From: an uncultured Christensenellaceae bacterium
GTDB lineage: Bacteria > Bacillota > Clostridia > Christensenellales > Aristaeellaceae
Reading direction: 5' to 3'
Length of the DNA stretch: 64,000 bases
NCBI GenBank assembly: GCA_905234985.1
Contig: CAJOJQ010000006.1
Location: 55,235 to 119,234, forward strand
Numbering within the stretch: position 1 is the stretch's first letter; each line of letters opens with the position of its first letter. The translations under genes and the position numbers were made by a program. The notes under the pieces were generated by a model that had not been told where the DNA came from, did not search any database, and saw only the letters and a list, made by a program, of their open reading frames with translations. Below, piece by piece: positions 53,061 to 62,097 of this stretch.

Positions 53061-54281
53061 ATGAAGAAGAGAATCGCTGTATTATGCGCGCTGATCGTGC
53101 TGCTGTGCGGCCTGCTGGTGCTGAACGGCCAGGCCTCCGGCATCTCGGACTTTTTAAGCAAAAAGGACAGCAATACCGTCACCATCACCCGGGAGGAATA
53201 CGACCGCCTGCAGCGCTACGCCCAAATGGACGAGATCCTCAAATATGTGGAGGAATGGTACTACGAAGAGCCGGACGTGGACAAGCTGATCGAAAACGCC
53301 ACCAAGGGCCTGCTGTACGGCCTGGAGGATCCTTATACCTTCTACTATAACGAAGCCGAATGGAAGGAAATGTGGGAGGACGACGAGGGCAAATACGGCG
53401 GCATCGGTATTCAGATGCAGGGCAAAACCGAGGATAATTCCGTTACCATCACCCGCGTGTTCAAGGATACGCCCGCCGAAAGGGCCGGGGTCAAAAAGGG
53501 CGACCGGCTCGTGCGGGTGGAGGATCTTGAGGTGAATTTCTATTCCATGCAGAACGCCGTGAATATCATGCGCGGCACGCTGGGCGAAAACGTTGAAATT
53601 GAAGTGCTGCGCGGAAGCGAGTACATCACGTTCCAGGTCACCCGGGCCGAGATCGTGGTGAATTATGTGGATTACACCATGCTGGAAAATCAGGTGGGCT
53701 ATATCGCCCTGTATGATTTCGCCGGCGAGTGCCAGAAAGAGTTCGCCGCCGCGCTGGACGCGCTGAACGCCCAGGGCGCGAAGTCCCTGGTGGTGGATCT
53801 GCGCGATAACCCCGGCGGCTGGGTGGACGCCGCGCAGGCTATCGGCGATCTGTTCCTGAATGACGGCGTCCTGGTGTACACCGAGGACCGCTACGGCGGA
53901 AGGGAAGATGTGACCATGACCGCCGGGGTGGACAATATTCCCCTGGTACTCCTGGTAAACGGCAATTCCGCCTCCTCCTCCGAAATCCTGTCCGGCGGCC
54001 TGCAGGATCGGGGCCGCGCCACCGTGGTGGGCACGCAGACCTACGGCAAGGGCATTCTTCAGGCGGTGATTCCCCTGAACAATAATAAAGAAGGCTTCCA
54101 GCTGACCTTTGCCCACTATTTCCTGCCCTCCGGCAAGGAAGTGCATAAATTGGGCATCACGCCGGACATCATCAGCGAAATGCCGGAAGAATTGGTCAAC
54201 GAGAATTTCCCCTTGGGAGATATGAGCGATCCCCAGCTGAAAACCGCCTGGGAAACGGCCAAGGGCATGATTCAGGAATAA
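53061..54281 (+). CDS. S41 family C-terminal processing protease
   Basis: 406 residues. N-terminal signal/anchor (KKRIAVLCALIVLLCGLLVL), a PDZ domain near 95-180 (TPAERAGVKKGDRLVRV), then the catalytic part with VVDLRDNPGGW near 245 and the Ser motif NGNSASSSEILSGG near 300. The catalytic Lys is in VGTQTYGKGI near 325. CtpA-type proteases trim secreted or wall-linked proteins. It carries its own terminator. Confidence 0.93.
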   Translation: MKKRIAVLCALIVLLCGLLVLNGQASGISDFLSKKDSNTVTITREEYDRLQRYAQMDEILKYVEEWYYEEPDVDKLIENATKGLLYGLEDPYTFYYNEAEWKEMWEDDEGKYGGIGIQMQGKTEDNSVTITRVFKDTPAERAGVKKGDRLVRVEDLEVNFYSMQNAVNIMRGTLGENVEIEVLRGSEYITFQVTRAEIVVNYVDYTMLENQVGYIALYDFAGECQKEFAAALDALNAQGAKSLVVDLRDNPGGWVDAAQAIGDLFLNDGVLVYTEDRYGGREDVTMTAGVDNIPLVLLVNGNSASSSEILSGGLQDRGRATVVGTQTYGKGILQAVIPLNNNKEGFQLTFAHYFLPSGKEVHKLGITPDIISEMPEELVNENFPLGDMSDPQLKTAWETAKGMIQE

Positions 54282-54297
54282 GGCCGATACCATCAGC

Positions 54298-54335
54298 GCC
54301 GCGTGGGAAGATTTTTCCGCGCGGCTTTTCTTTTT
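54298..54335 (+). terminator. Rho-independent terminator of the S41 protease gene
   Basis: GCCGCGTGGGAA pairs with TTCCGCGCGGC (one bulge), followed by TTTTCTTTTT, 17 nt after the stop. Confidence 0.88.
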
Positions 54336-54362
54336 GCTTTCTGCGGAGCCGTGTAGTATAAT
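54334..54362 (+). promoter_or_regulatory. Promoter of the caspase-like gene
   Basis: TTGCTT (54334-54339), at the end of the upstream terminator T-run, is 17 nt from a perfect TATAAT (54357-54362). Confidence 0.7.
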
Positions 54363-54421
54363 AATGATAGTGCGCGCGGGCGAACTGGCGCAAAATGAAT
54401 TTTGGGGAGGAGGGCTTGACC

Positions 54422-55993
54422 ATGAAAAAAAGCGTCTGCTGGCTGCTTTCGCTTTTATTTGCGTTCCTCCTTTCCCCCGCTTCCGGCGAAGGCGGCGTTT
54501 TATTCGCCGTGGAAGAGCCGCCGAAGCTCCGCGCCCTGCTCATCGGCTGCGACCATTTTTTGACCCAGGAGGACACTTGGCCCGCCGCCGAGCATAATAT
54601 TCAGCTGCTTGCCGATACCCTGATGAACGACCGGCGCGCCTACGCCCTGATCCGTTCCTATCCCAGCGCCATCGCCTCCGTGGAGGCTTTCGAGGACGCC
54701 GTGCTGAACACCTTTGACAGCGCCGCGGAGGGGGATATTTCCCTGCTCTATATCAGCACCCACGGCGTATATGGCGGCGAAGACGGCGGGGCAGGCTCCG
54801 GCCTGATCTTAAGCGACGGCCAGGAAGAGGCGCTGCTCACCGGCCCAAAGCTGGAGCAAATTCTTTCCCGGATCCCGGGCACAAAAACGGTGATTTTGGA
54901 CGCGTGCAATTCCGGCGCGGTCATCGGCAAGGGCCTGTCCGCCCCCGAAAGCGGCGGCTGCCTTTTCGGCCCGGCCTACAAGGTGCTGTGCAGCGCCGGA
55001 GGCTGCGAAGCCAGCTGGTATTTCCACGGCGGCGGCGGCGACGAGGAAACCGCCGGGGCCAGCTATTTCGCCGCCGTGCTTTCCAGCGGCCTGGGCGCCC
55101 AGGGGGATTATGGGGCGGATCAGAACGCCGACGGCGATATCACGCTGCGGGAAGCCTGGGCTTATCTGCTGGACAACTACGCCGCCTCCACCACCCAGGC
55201 CTACCCTCAGTACGACGGGGACTTCGTGCTGTTTGCCTATGATCCCGCTTCTCCCCGCCGGGTCACCAAGGCCATCACCGATCTTTCCTTTGACGAAACC
55301 CTGCTCACCGCCGGGGAAACGGAGGTCTCCTTCGCCTTCACCGTGCAGCGGCAGGCGGAGCTTTATTACCAGATCGTGTATCACCGGGACGGGGCCTGGC
55401 AGTTCGATCAGGCCCAGCACTATTTAGACGGGGAGCAGGCGGACGGCACCGTGCTGCCGGGGCGGAAAACCCGGGTGCTTCAGCTGGAAACGGCGGCGGA
55501 CGCCTCGGGCTACGCCATTTTGCAGCTCATTACCTTAGAGGACGGCGTGCCCGTTTTCCAGGGCGCGCGCCTGCTCTGCGTGCAGCCCGCCGCCGGGGAC
55601 GTGCAGCTGAGCGTTTCGGCGGCTTCCTCCTTTTCGCCGGACGCGTGGCAGGAATTGCCCATCGTGGTGCGGCACGACGTGCCCTGCGGCCTGACGGTGA
55701 ACATCCTGAACGCCGACGGCCGCACCGTGCGCCGCCTGGCCTATGCAACCCCCTCCCGGCCCCAGCAGCTTTCCCCCGCCGGGTCCACCTTTTACTGGGA
55801 CGGCCTGACGACCGACGGCTCCCCCGCCCCGCCCGGCAGCTACACCGTTCAGGCCAAGGTCTTTTTAGGCGGAAAAACGTTTACCGCCATGAGCGAAAAA
55901 ATAACGCTGCTTCCCCCGGAAACCCGGTGGGAAAGCAGCAACGACAATTCATTTGGCGTTCCAACGCATTTTTATCGACATACCGTGAGGTAG
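54422..55993 (+). CDS. Secreted caspase-like (peptidase C14 fold) protein with FlgD-type Ig domain
   Basis: 523 residues from the ATG at 54422, with a GGAGGAGG site. Signal peptide KKSVCWLLSLLFAFLLSPASG. The caspase/metacaspase core begins LRALLIGCDHF (about 38); the catalytic His is in LLYISTHGVYGG (near 120) and the catalytic Cys in VILDACNSGAV (near 163). An EF-hand-like DQNADGDITLREAW follows near 240. A beta-rich region leads to a FlgD-like Ig domain (about 420-495: NILNADGRTVRRL, STFYWDGLTTDGSPAPPGSY). The stop TAG is the first triplet of a repeat arm. An outside-cell protease or gliding/scaffold role is open. Confidence 0.88.
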   Translation: MKKSVCWLLSLLFAFLLSPASGEGGVLFAVEEPPKLRALLIGCDHFLTQEDTWPAAEHNIQLLADTLMNDRRAYALIRSYPSAIASVEAFEDAVLNTFDSAAEGDISLLYISTHGVYGGEDGGAGSGLILSDGQEEALLTGPKLEQILSRIPGTKTVILDACNSGAVIGKGLSAPESGGCLFGPAYKVLCSAGGCEASWYFHGGGGDEETAGASYFAAVLSSGLGAQGDYGADQNADGDITLREAWAYLLDNYAASTTQAYPQYDGDFVLFAYDPASPRRVTKAITDLSFDETLLTAGETEVSFAFTVQRQAELYYQIVYHRDGAWQFDQAQHYLDGEQADGTVLPGRKTRVLQLETAADASGYAILQLITLEDGVPVFQGARLLCVQPAAGDVQLSVSAASSFSPDAWQELPIVVRHDVPCGLTVNILNADGRTVRRLAYATPSRPQQLSPAGSTFYWDGLTTDGSPAPPGSYTVQAKVFLGGKTFTAMSEKITLLPPETRWESSNDNSFGVPTHFYRHTVR

Positions 55994-56105
55994 GAAGTAG
56001 GAGGTAGGAGGTAGGAAGTATATATAGTCCAACAAGCACGAATGAAAGCAAGTGTTGTGTTGAACATGATAAAACCTCCTACCTACTACCTCCTACTTCC
56101 TACCT
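55988..56105. repeat. Heptad-armed inverted repeat, GGTAGGA family, copy 3
   Basis: Left arm from 55988 (GGTAGGA/AGTAGGA units) ends with GAAGTATATATAGTCCAAC; right arm about 56073-56105. Read in reverse it matches copy 1 (TTTTATCATGTTCA and the TATATA edge). Its left edge supplies the stop codon of the caspase-like gene. Confidence 0.88.
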
Positions 56106-56141
56106 GTTTTAAGCACTCAATACAACAACGATTGAACATTT

Positions 56142-57287
56142 TCAATCAAACCATCCCATGGCGATTTTCACCATCAAAATGCGGGCCACGCTTTCCTCCA
56201 CCCGCGCCATGGTGATTTCCCCGGCGCGAATTGCCTGCTTCACCGCCCGGTAAGCGGCGTCTAAATCCGGGGGCAGCAGCAGGATATCCGCGCCCGCTTT
56301 CAGCGCCGCCACGGATTCCTGCCCTTTTTTGAAATTGCCGGTAATGGCGCTCATGCGCAGGGAATCGGTGACCACCGCGCCTTGAAAGCCCAATTCTCCC
56401 CGCAGGATGCCGTTGATCACCCGGGAGGAAACGGAACCGGGCAAATCGTCGCCCACCGTTCGCAGGATGGCGTGGGAAATAAGGATCATCCCTTCCCCGG
56501 CGTTCACCGCGTCCCGGAAGGGAACGAATTCCAGCCCCCGCATTTCCTCCAGCAGGCGGCGCACCGACAGGCCGCTCAGCGTGTTGCCCGTCTTTTCCCC
56601 GTGGCCCGGAAAATGGCCGAAGCAGGGGGCCACTCCGCCGTTTTTCAGGCCCTGCGCCATGGAAAGCGCCATGCGGGACACCAAAGCCGGGTCGCTGCCG
56701 TAAGATTGCACCCCCGGCGCGTCCAGATCGGTGAACGTGTCGGCGGAGGGGGCGAAGGTCATGTTGATCCCCAAGGGCGTCAGGTATGCGGCGATTTGCT
56801 CTCCCGCCGCTTTCGCCAGGGCTTCGTCCCCCGTTTGCCCGATTTCCTCCGGGGACAGGGCCGGCGGATAGCCCAACTTGTTCGCCACCCGGGACAGGCT
56901 GCCCCCTTCCTCGTCCACGCCGATGAACAGGGGAATCACCCCAGCGCCTTTTTTAAGCTCCCCCGTCAGGCTCCGCAGCTGTTCTTCCGATACGATGTTC
57001 TGCCCAAAGATCATCACGCCGCCCACGGGCCGCCGGGTCAGGACGGAAATATCGCTGATTGCGGTGGTGCGGTCTTCCCCCGTCAAGTCCTCCGGGGTGA
57101 CGAAAAACAGCTGCCAAATCTTTTCATCGTCGCTCATGAGCCGCATCACGGCCCGGGCCTGCCGGTTCAGGTCGGGCGTCACTTCGTCCTCGTCGTCCGA
57201 TACCACAAAGCTGCCGATCTCCGCAATGGCGGTACAGGAAAAGCACGCCATCAGCAGCGCCAGCAAACCGGCCATCCATCTTTTCAA
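56142..57287 (-). CDS. Glycoside hydrolase family 3 (NagZ-like) exported protein
   Basis: 381 residues from a TTG at 57287, chosen because GGAGGG is about 9 nt upstream. Signal peptide with a possible lipobox (LLALLMAC) or a cut after AIA. The barrel has the nucleophile motif VVTDSLRMSA (near 320) and IGVDEEGG near 120. The signature expected as KHFPGHGDTxxDSH in NagZ reads GHFPGHGEKTGNTL: the Asp-His acid/base pair and the Lys are gone. It may be a non-hydrolytic or altered relative. NagZ enzymes cut GlcNAc from muropeptides. Confidence 0.87.
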   Translation of the reverse strand: MKRWMAGLLALLMACFSCTAIAEIGSFVVSDDEDEVTPDLNRQARAVMRLMSDDEKIWQLFFVTPEDLTGEDRTTAISDISVLTRRPVGGVMIFGQNIVSEEQLRSLTGELKKGAGVIPLFIGVDEEGGSLSRVANKLGYPPALSPEEIGQTGDEALAKAAGEQIAAYLTPLGINMTFAPSADTFTDLDAPGVQSYGSDPALVSRMALSMAQGLKNGGVAPCFGHFPGHGEKTGNTLSGLSVRRLLEEMRGLEFVPFRDAVNAGEGMILISHAILRTVGDDLPGSVSSRVINGILRGELGFQGAVVTDSLRMSAITGNFKKGQESVAALKAGADILLLPPDLDAAYRAVKQAIRAGEITMARVEESVARILMVKIAMGWFD

Positions 57288-57318
57288 AAGCGCTCCCTCC
57301 TTTCCCACCGTTTTTTCC

Positions 57319-57348
57319 ATTGTATCACAATTTTATTCTTTCGCGCAA
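57319..57348 (-). promoter_or_regulatory. Promoter of the GH3-like gene
   Basis: On the minus strand TTGCGC (57343-57348) is 18 nt from TACAAT (57319-57324). Confidence 0.65.
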
Positions 57349-57396
57349 GAAAAACGGTTCTCCTCGCAAAAATGAAAAATAATCCTCCCCATTCTC

Positions 57397-57425
57397 TTGC
57401 ATCGCGGGTCGGATTGTGGTACAAT
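57397..57425 (+). promoter_or_regulatory. Promoter of the ctsR operon
   Basis: TTGCAT (57397-57402) is 17 nt from TACAAT (57420-57425), preceded by TGG. The CtsR box lies just downstream of the -10. Confidence 0.75.
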
Positions 57426-57430
57426 GTATT

Positions 57431-57447
57431 GGTCAAAGAAAGACAAT
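57431..57447 (+). promoter_or_regulatory. CtsR operator (heptad direct repeat)
   Basis: GGTCAAAGAAAGACAAT fits the CtsR consensus RGTCAAA-NAN-RGTCAAA in 12 of 14 fixed positions. Placed right after the -10 it should block transcription, giving the autoregulation known for CtsR in Bacillota. Confidence 0.75.
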
Positions 57448-57465
57448 TTCTTTGGAGGGATCATT

Positions 57466-57954
57466 ATGCGATTGAGCGATACCATTGAGAGCTTCATCAA
57501 AACCATGCTCCAGGAGGATCAGCCCGAAGTGGAGCTGAAAAGGAACGAGCTGGCGGAGTATTTTCACTGCGCCCCGTCCCAGATCAATTATGTGCTGGCT
57601 ACGCGGTTCACGCTGGATCACGGCTACGTCACCTCCTCCCAGCGGGGCGGCGGCGGGTACATCCGCATCGTGCGCGTGCGGCAGACCAGCGGCGACCATC
57701 TGGACTATCTGCTCAGGGAGCGGGTGGGCGACAGCCTGGACGCGCAAACCGCCCAGGTGCTGTGCGCCCAGCTGGCGGAAAGAAAAGTGGTTTCCAAGGA
57801 AGCGGCCCAGCTCATGGCCGCCGCCCTGTCGCCCCAGGCCCTGTCCGGCCCCGTGCCGGAGGCGGTGAAGGACGTGCAGCGGGCCAAAATTTTCAAATGT
57901 ATGCTGCTGACTGTGATGCAGCAGCGAAAGCCCGCCGACGCCGGAAACGGATGA
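57466..57954 (+). CDS. ctsR: Transcriptional repressor CtsR
   Basis: 162 residues from the ATG at 57466, with a GGAGGG site. CtsR represses clp genes and is released at heat. The N-terminal winged helix contains LSDTIESFIKTML and CAPSQINYVLATRFT. The glycine-rich heat-sensing wing is SQRGGGGYIRI near 62-72. The helical C-terminal dimer and McsB-contact half is intact. First gene of the ctsR-mcsA-mcsB-clpC operon, with its own box upstream. Confidence 0.95.
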   Translation: MRLSDTIESFIKTMLQEDQPEVELKRNELAEYFHCAPSQINYVLATRFTLDHGYVTSSQRGGGGYIRIVRVRQTSGDHLDYLLRERVGDSLDAQTAQVLCAQLAERKVVSKEAAQLMAAALSPQALSGPVPEAVKDVQRAKIFKCMLLTVMQQRKPADAGNG

Positions 57955-58009
57955 TTTTGCCGCACGTACCGACTTCATGCCAAGCGCATACTAAAGAACG
58001 CTTTCAATC

Positions 58010-58124
58010 AGAGTTGAGAGTTGAGATTGATTCTTGTTTTTCGCTTTTGCCCTGTAAATCCGGTAAACGAAATATATGAACTAATCCATATCTCAACTCT
58101 CAACTCTTAACTCTCAACTCTCTC
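58010..58124. repeat. Heptad-armed inverted repeat, AGTTGAG family, copy 6
   Basis: Left arm 58010-58028, right arm 58088-58124 (five units), core 59 nt with TTGTTTTTCGCTTTTGCCCTGT, shared with copies 2 and 5. It sits between ctsR and mcsA inside the operon; no promoter for mcsA is seen after it. Confidence 0.88.
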
Positions 58125-58182
58125 CGATCTAAGACGTTTATCATGAACCGTGACCGAATAGTTCCCGATAAAGGAGGCCTTT

Positions 58183-58671
58183 ATGCTCTGCGAGGAATGT
58201 GGAAACAACCAGGCTGAGGTGATGATGACCACCGTGATCAACGGCGAATCCACCACCCGGCATCTTTGCCGCCAATGCCTGAAAAAATACCAGGCCGGGA
58301 ACCTGCAGGCGGTGCTGGCCGCCGTGCTTTCGTCCATGACGGCCAAAAACCAGGCCCAGATCCCGGACGTGGTGTGCCCTCAGTGCGGGCAGACCTACGC
58401 CGAATTCCAGAAAACGGGCATGCTCGGCTGTGCGGCGTGCTATCAGGCGTTCCGCAAGGAATTGACGCCGCTCATCACCCGGGTACAGGGCCGCACCCAG
58501 CACGCGGGGCGTCGGCCTCCGGTCAGCGAGGAAGAACAGGCACGCCAGAACTTGATGGAAGACCTGCGCGCCCGGATGGAAGCCGCCGTGGCCGATGAAA
58601 ACTTTGAGGAGGCCGCCCGCCTGCGGGACGAGCTGCGGGCCATGACCCCCGCCAAGGAGGGAAACGCATGA
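58183..58671 (+). CDS. mcsA: McsA, zinc-finger activator of McsB
   Basis: 162 residues. Zinc motifs: CEECGNNQA at the start, then LCRQCLKKY, CPQCGQTYAEF and GCAACYQAF, eight cysteines in four pairs. The C-terminal UVR motif is NLMEDLRARMEAAVADENFEEAARLRDEL. McsA binds and activates the arginine kinase McsB and modulates CtsR. An AAAGGAGG site precedes the ATG. The stop overlaps the mcsB start (ATGA). Confidence 0.93.
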   Translation: MLCEECGNNQAEVMMTTVINGESTTRHLCRQCLKKYQAGNLQAVLAAVLSSMTAKNQAQIPDVVCPQCGQTYAEFQKTGMLGCAACYQAFRKELTPLITRVQGRTQHAGRRPPVSEEEQARQNLMEDLRARMEAAVADENFEEAARLRDELRAMTPAKEGNA

Positions 58672-59660
58672 GCGATATCGTGGTTTCCTCCCGGGTGCGG
58701 CTGGCCCGGAATTATGAAGATTTACCCTTTTATTGCCGTATGTCCGCCCAGCAGAGCGAACAGTGCGTGCAGCGCACCCTGGACGCCCTGCGGACGCTGC
58801 CCCAGCCCTATACTTTCCTTTCCCTGCGGGGCATGGAGGAAAACGAAAAAAAGGCGCTGGTGGAAGCGCACCTGATCAGCCCCGATCTCATGGAACACTT
58901 TGAAACCGGCGCGGTGCTGGTTCGGGGCGACGAAAAAGTGTCCGTCATGATGAACGAGGAAGACCACCTGCGTATCCAGGGCATTTCCGCCGGGGAAAAT
59001 TTGGCGGAATCAGCGGAAAACGCCTTTGCCATCGACGACGCCCTGCAAAACCAGCTTTCCTTCGCCTTCGATCCCCAGTGGGGGTACCTGACCGCCTGCC
59101 CCACCAACACGGGCACCGGCATGCGGGCCTCCGTGATGCTGCATCTGCCCATGCTGACCATGCTCAAGCAAATGGGCAAGGTGAACCAGCTGGCCGCCAA
59201 ATTGGGCCTGACCATCCGGGGCATTTACGGCGAGGGCAGCGAGGCCCAGGGCAATCTGTACCAATTGAGCAATCAGGTCACTCTGGGCCGCACGGAAAAG
59301 GAGATCATGGACGCCGTATCCGTCACCGCCCGGCAAATCGCGGAAATGGAGCGGGTGTTCCGTCAGAAGGCCATGGACAAGGATTTGAACGCCTTTGAGG
59401 ATTCCATTTTCCGCTCCTGGGGCCTGCTCTGCAACGCCCGCCGCATGCCCATCAAGGAATTCATGGCCCACTGGAGCAATCTGCGCATGGGCGCGGCGCT
59501 GAACAAGCTGCCCGTTTCCCTGGAAACGTGCGATTCCCTGCTCACCAAGGCCCAGCCCGCCCACGTGCGGCAGTCCGCGGGCGCGGTAATCAACGACCGG
59601 GAGGCGGACGCCCGGCGAAGCCAAATCATTCGAGAAGCGATCAACGGAGGAAAGCAATAA
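58668..59660 (+). CDS. mcsB: Protein arginine kinase McsB
   Basis: 330 residues with the phosphagen-kinase fold: SSRVRLARNYEDLPF at the start, the nucleotide loop CPTNTGTGMRASVMLHLP near 144-162 and GIYGEGSEAQGNLYQLSN near 187. McsB phosphorylates protein arginines, marking them for ClpCP. The C-terminal READARRSQIIRE segment occupies the place of the allosteric RDxxRA site but departs from it, so phosphoarginine control may differ. It abuts clpC with no gap. Confidence 0.93.
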   Translation: MSDIVVSSRVRLARNYEDLPFYCRMSAQQSEQCVQRTLDALRTLPQPYTFLSLRGMEENEKKALVEAHLISPDLMEHFETGAVLVRGDEKVSVMMNEEDHLRIQGISAGENLAESAENAFAIDDALQNQLSFAFDPQWGYLTACPTNTGTGMRASVMLHLPMLTMLKQMGKVNQLAAKLGLTIRGIYGEGSEAQGNLYQLSNQVTLGRTEKEIMDAVSVTARQIAEMERVFRQKAMDKDLNAFEDSIFRSWGLLCNARRMPIKEFMAHWSNLRMGAALNKLPVSLETCDSLLTKAQPAHVRQSAGAVINDREADARRSQIIREAINGGKQ

Positions 59661-62078
59661 ATGCCGATTTTTGGACGATTCAACGAAAAAGCCCAGCGGG
59701 CCATCAACGCGGCCCAAAAAACCGCCGTGGAGTTAGGCCACACCCAGGTGGGCAGCGAGCATTTTTTGGTAGGTCTGCTGCGGGAAGCCCGGATGGACGC
59801 CCCCGCCCTGCCGGATAATGTGATTCCCGAAACGGTGATCGAAAGCATCAAGCAGATCACCGGCACGGGAGACCATGCCCCCACCCGCCTGGAGCTGACC
59901 CCCCGGGTGAAAAAGCTGCTGGAAACCAGCGTGCGGGAGTCCCAGCGCTTGGGCCATCCTTACGTGACGGCGGGCCATTTGTGGCTGGCCCTGCTCAGCG
60001 ACGATGAAAGCGTAGCCATGCGGGTGCTGACCGGCATGGGCTGCGACATCGAGAAATTGAAAAAAAGCGTGCTGGACGCCCTGGGCCGCACCGCCGAAAC
60101 GGTGGGCAGCGCCGGCGGCGCGGGGAGCGGCAGCGACGGAAATCTGAAAAAGTATGGCCGCGATTTGACCGAAGCCGCCGAAAAGGGCGAATTGGATCCC
60201 GTGATCGGGCGGCAGAACGAAATCGAGCGCATCGTGCAGATTTTATCCCGCCGCACGAAGAACAATCCCGTGCTGATCGGCGAGCCGGGCGTGGGCAAAT
60301 CCGCCGTGGCGGAGGGCCTGGCCCAGCGCATCAGCCAGGGCAGCGTGCCGGAAACGCTGACGGGCAAAAAAATCGTGTCCCTGGATATGGGGGCCATGGT
60401 GGCGGGCAGCAAGTACCGGGGCGAATTTGAGGAACGCCTCAAAAACACCTTAGACGAAGTGAAAAAACGGGGCGACGTGATCCTGTTCATCGACGAGCTG
60501 CAGAACATCATCGGCGCGGGCCGGGCGGAGGGCAGCATGGACGCCGCCAACATCCTAAAGCCCGCCTTAGCCCGGGGCGAACTCCAGTGCATCGGAGCCA
60601 CCACCCTGGACGAGTACCGCAAGAACATCGAAAAGGACGCGGCCCTGGCCCGGCGCTTCCAGCCAGTGACGGTGAACGAACCCAGCGAGGAAGAAACCAT
60701 CGCCATCATGAAGGGCCTGCGGGACCGGTACGAAGCCCATCATAAAGTGCGCATCACCGACGAGGCCTTAGAGGCCGCCGTGAAGCTCTCCAACCGCTAT
60801 ATCGCCGACCGCTTCCAGCCCGACAAGGCCATCGACCTCATGGACGAGGCCGCCAGCCGGGTGCGCATCCAGTCCTTCACCGCCCCGCCGGACGTGAAGG
60901 CCCAGGAAAAGAAGTTGGAAGGGGTGCTGCGGGAAAAGCGGGAGGCCATCGACCGGCAGGATTACGAAAAAGCCGCCGCTCTGCGGGATCAGGAGCATGC
61001 CCTCCGGGCGGAGATCGAGGAAAAGCGGGCGGCATGGGAAAAGCAGAAATCCGCCGCCAAGGACACCGTGGGCGAGGAAGAAATCGCCCAGGTGGTGGCC
61101 GGGTGGACGGGCATTCCGGTGAAAAAAATGACGGAAGAAGAATCCGCCCGCCTGCTGCATTTGGAAGACCTGCTGCACAGCCGCGTGGTGGGCCAGGAGG
61201 AAGCCGTTTCCGCCGTCAGCCGGGCCATCCGCCGGGCGCGGGCGGGCCTCAAGGACCCCAAGCGACCCATCGGCAGCTTCATTTTCCTCGGCCCCACGGG
61301 CGTGGGCAAAACGGAGCTGTGCCGGGCGCTGGGCGAAGCCATGTTCGGGGACGAAAACGCCCTGATCCGCCTGGACATGAGCGAATACATGGAAAAGCAC
61401 ACGGTGAGCCGCATGGTGGGGTCTCCCCCCGGTTACGTGGGCTACGACGAGGGCGGCCAGCTCACCGAGGCCGTGCGCCGCAAGCCCTATTCCGTGGTGC
61501 TGTTCGACGAGATCGAAAAGGCCCACCCGGACGTGTTCAACATGCTCCTGCAGATTTTGGAGGACGGCCGCCTCACCGACAACATGGGCCGGGTGGTCAG
61601 CTTCAAAAACTGCGTCATCGTCATGACCAGCAACGCCGGGGCGCAGTCAGCCCAGCGGGGCGGCATGGGTTTTGGGGCGGGCATGGCCGACGCCATGGAC
61701 TACGAGCGCATGCGGGAGCGGGTACTCACGGACATCAAGAACGTGTTCCGGCCCGAATTCCTGAACCGGGTGGACGAAATCATCGTGTTCCACAAGCTGG
61801 AGCAGAAGGACATCGAGCAAATCGCCGCCCTCATGCTGTCCCAGGTGGCCAAGCGCCTGAAGGAACGAGAAATCGACCTGACTTACGGCCCGGACGTGGT
61901 TTCCCATTTGGCCCAGGCGGGCTTCGATCCCCAGTTCGGCGCGCGGCCCCTGCGCCGGGTGATCCAGCGCACCATTGAGGACGCCCTGAGCGAAAAGCTC
62001 ATCGCCGGGGAAATCCATTTGGGCGGCACGGTGCGCATGACCATGGACGGGGACAAAATCACATTTGAACAGCAATAG
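59661..62078 (+). CDS. clpC: ATP-dependent Clp protease ATPase subunit ClpC
   Basis: 805 residues. Two N-terminal Clp repeats (1-140), first AAA+ with Walker A GEPGVGKS at 207-214, a UVR/M-domain coiled coil (about 410-465), second AAA+ with Walker A GPTGVGKT at 544-551, and a small D2 domain. ClpC unfolds marked proteins for ClpP. The ATG begins one codon after the mcsB stop. The tail is short and lacks any extension. Convergent YkvI-like gene follows after 19 nt with no terminator seen. Confidence 0.96.
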   Translation: MPIFGRFNEKAQRAINAAQKTAVELGHTQVGSEHFLVGLLREARMDAPALPDNVIPETVIESIKQITGTGDHAPTRLELTPRVKKLLETSVRESQRLGHPYVTAGHLWLALLSDDESVAMRVLTGMGCDIEKLKKSVLDALGRTAETVGSAGGAGSGSDGNLKKYGRDLTEAAEKGELDPVIGRQNEIERIVQILSRRTKNNPVLIGEPGVGKSAVAEGLAQRISQGSVPETLTGKKIVSLDMGAMVAGSKYRGEFEERLKNTLDEVKKRGDVILFIDELQNIIGAGRAEGSMDAANILKPALARGELQCIGATTLDEYRKNIEKDAALARRFQPVTVNEPSEEETIAIMKGLRDRYEAHHKVRITDEALEAAVKLSNRYIADRFQPDKAIDLMDEAASRVRIQSFTAPPDVKAQEKKLEGVLREKREAIDRQDYEKAAALRDQEHALRAEIEEKRAAWEKQKSAAKDTVGEEEIAQVVAGWTGIPVKKMTEEESARLLHLEDLLHSRVVGQEEAVSAVSRAIRRARAGLKDPKRPIGSFIFLGPTGVGKTELCRALGEAMFGDENALIRLDMSEYMEKHTVSRMVGSPPGYVGYDEGGQLTEAVRRKPYSVVLFDEIEKAHPDVFNMLLQILEDGRLTDNMGRVVSFKNCVIVMTSNAGAQSAQRGGMGFGAGMADAMDYERMRERVLTDIKNVFRPEFLNRVDEIIVFHKLEQKDIEQIAALMLSQVAKRLKEREIDLTYGPDVVSHLAQAGFDPQFGARPLRRVIQRTIEDALSEKLIAGEIHLGGTVRMTMDGDKITFEQQ

Positions 62079-62097
62079 CGAAGAATCTCTCTCTTTA

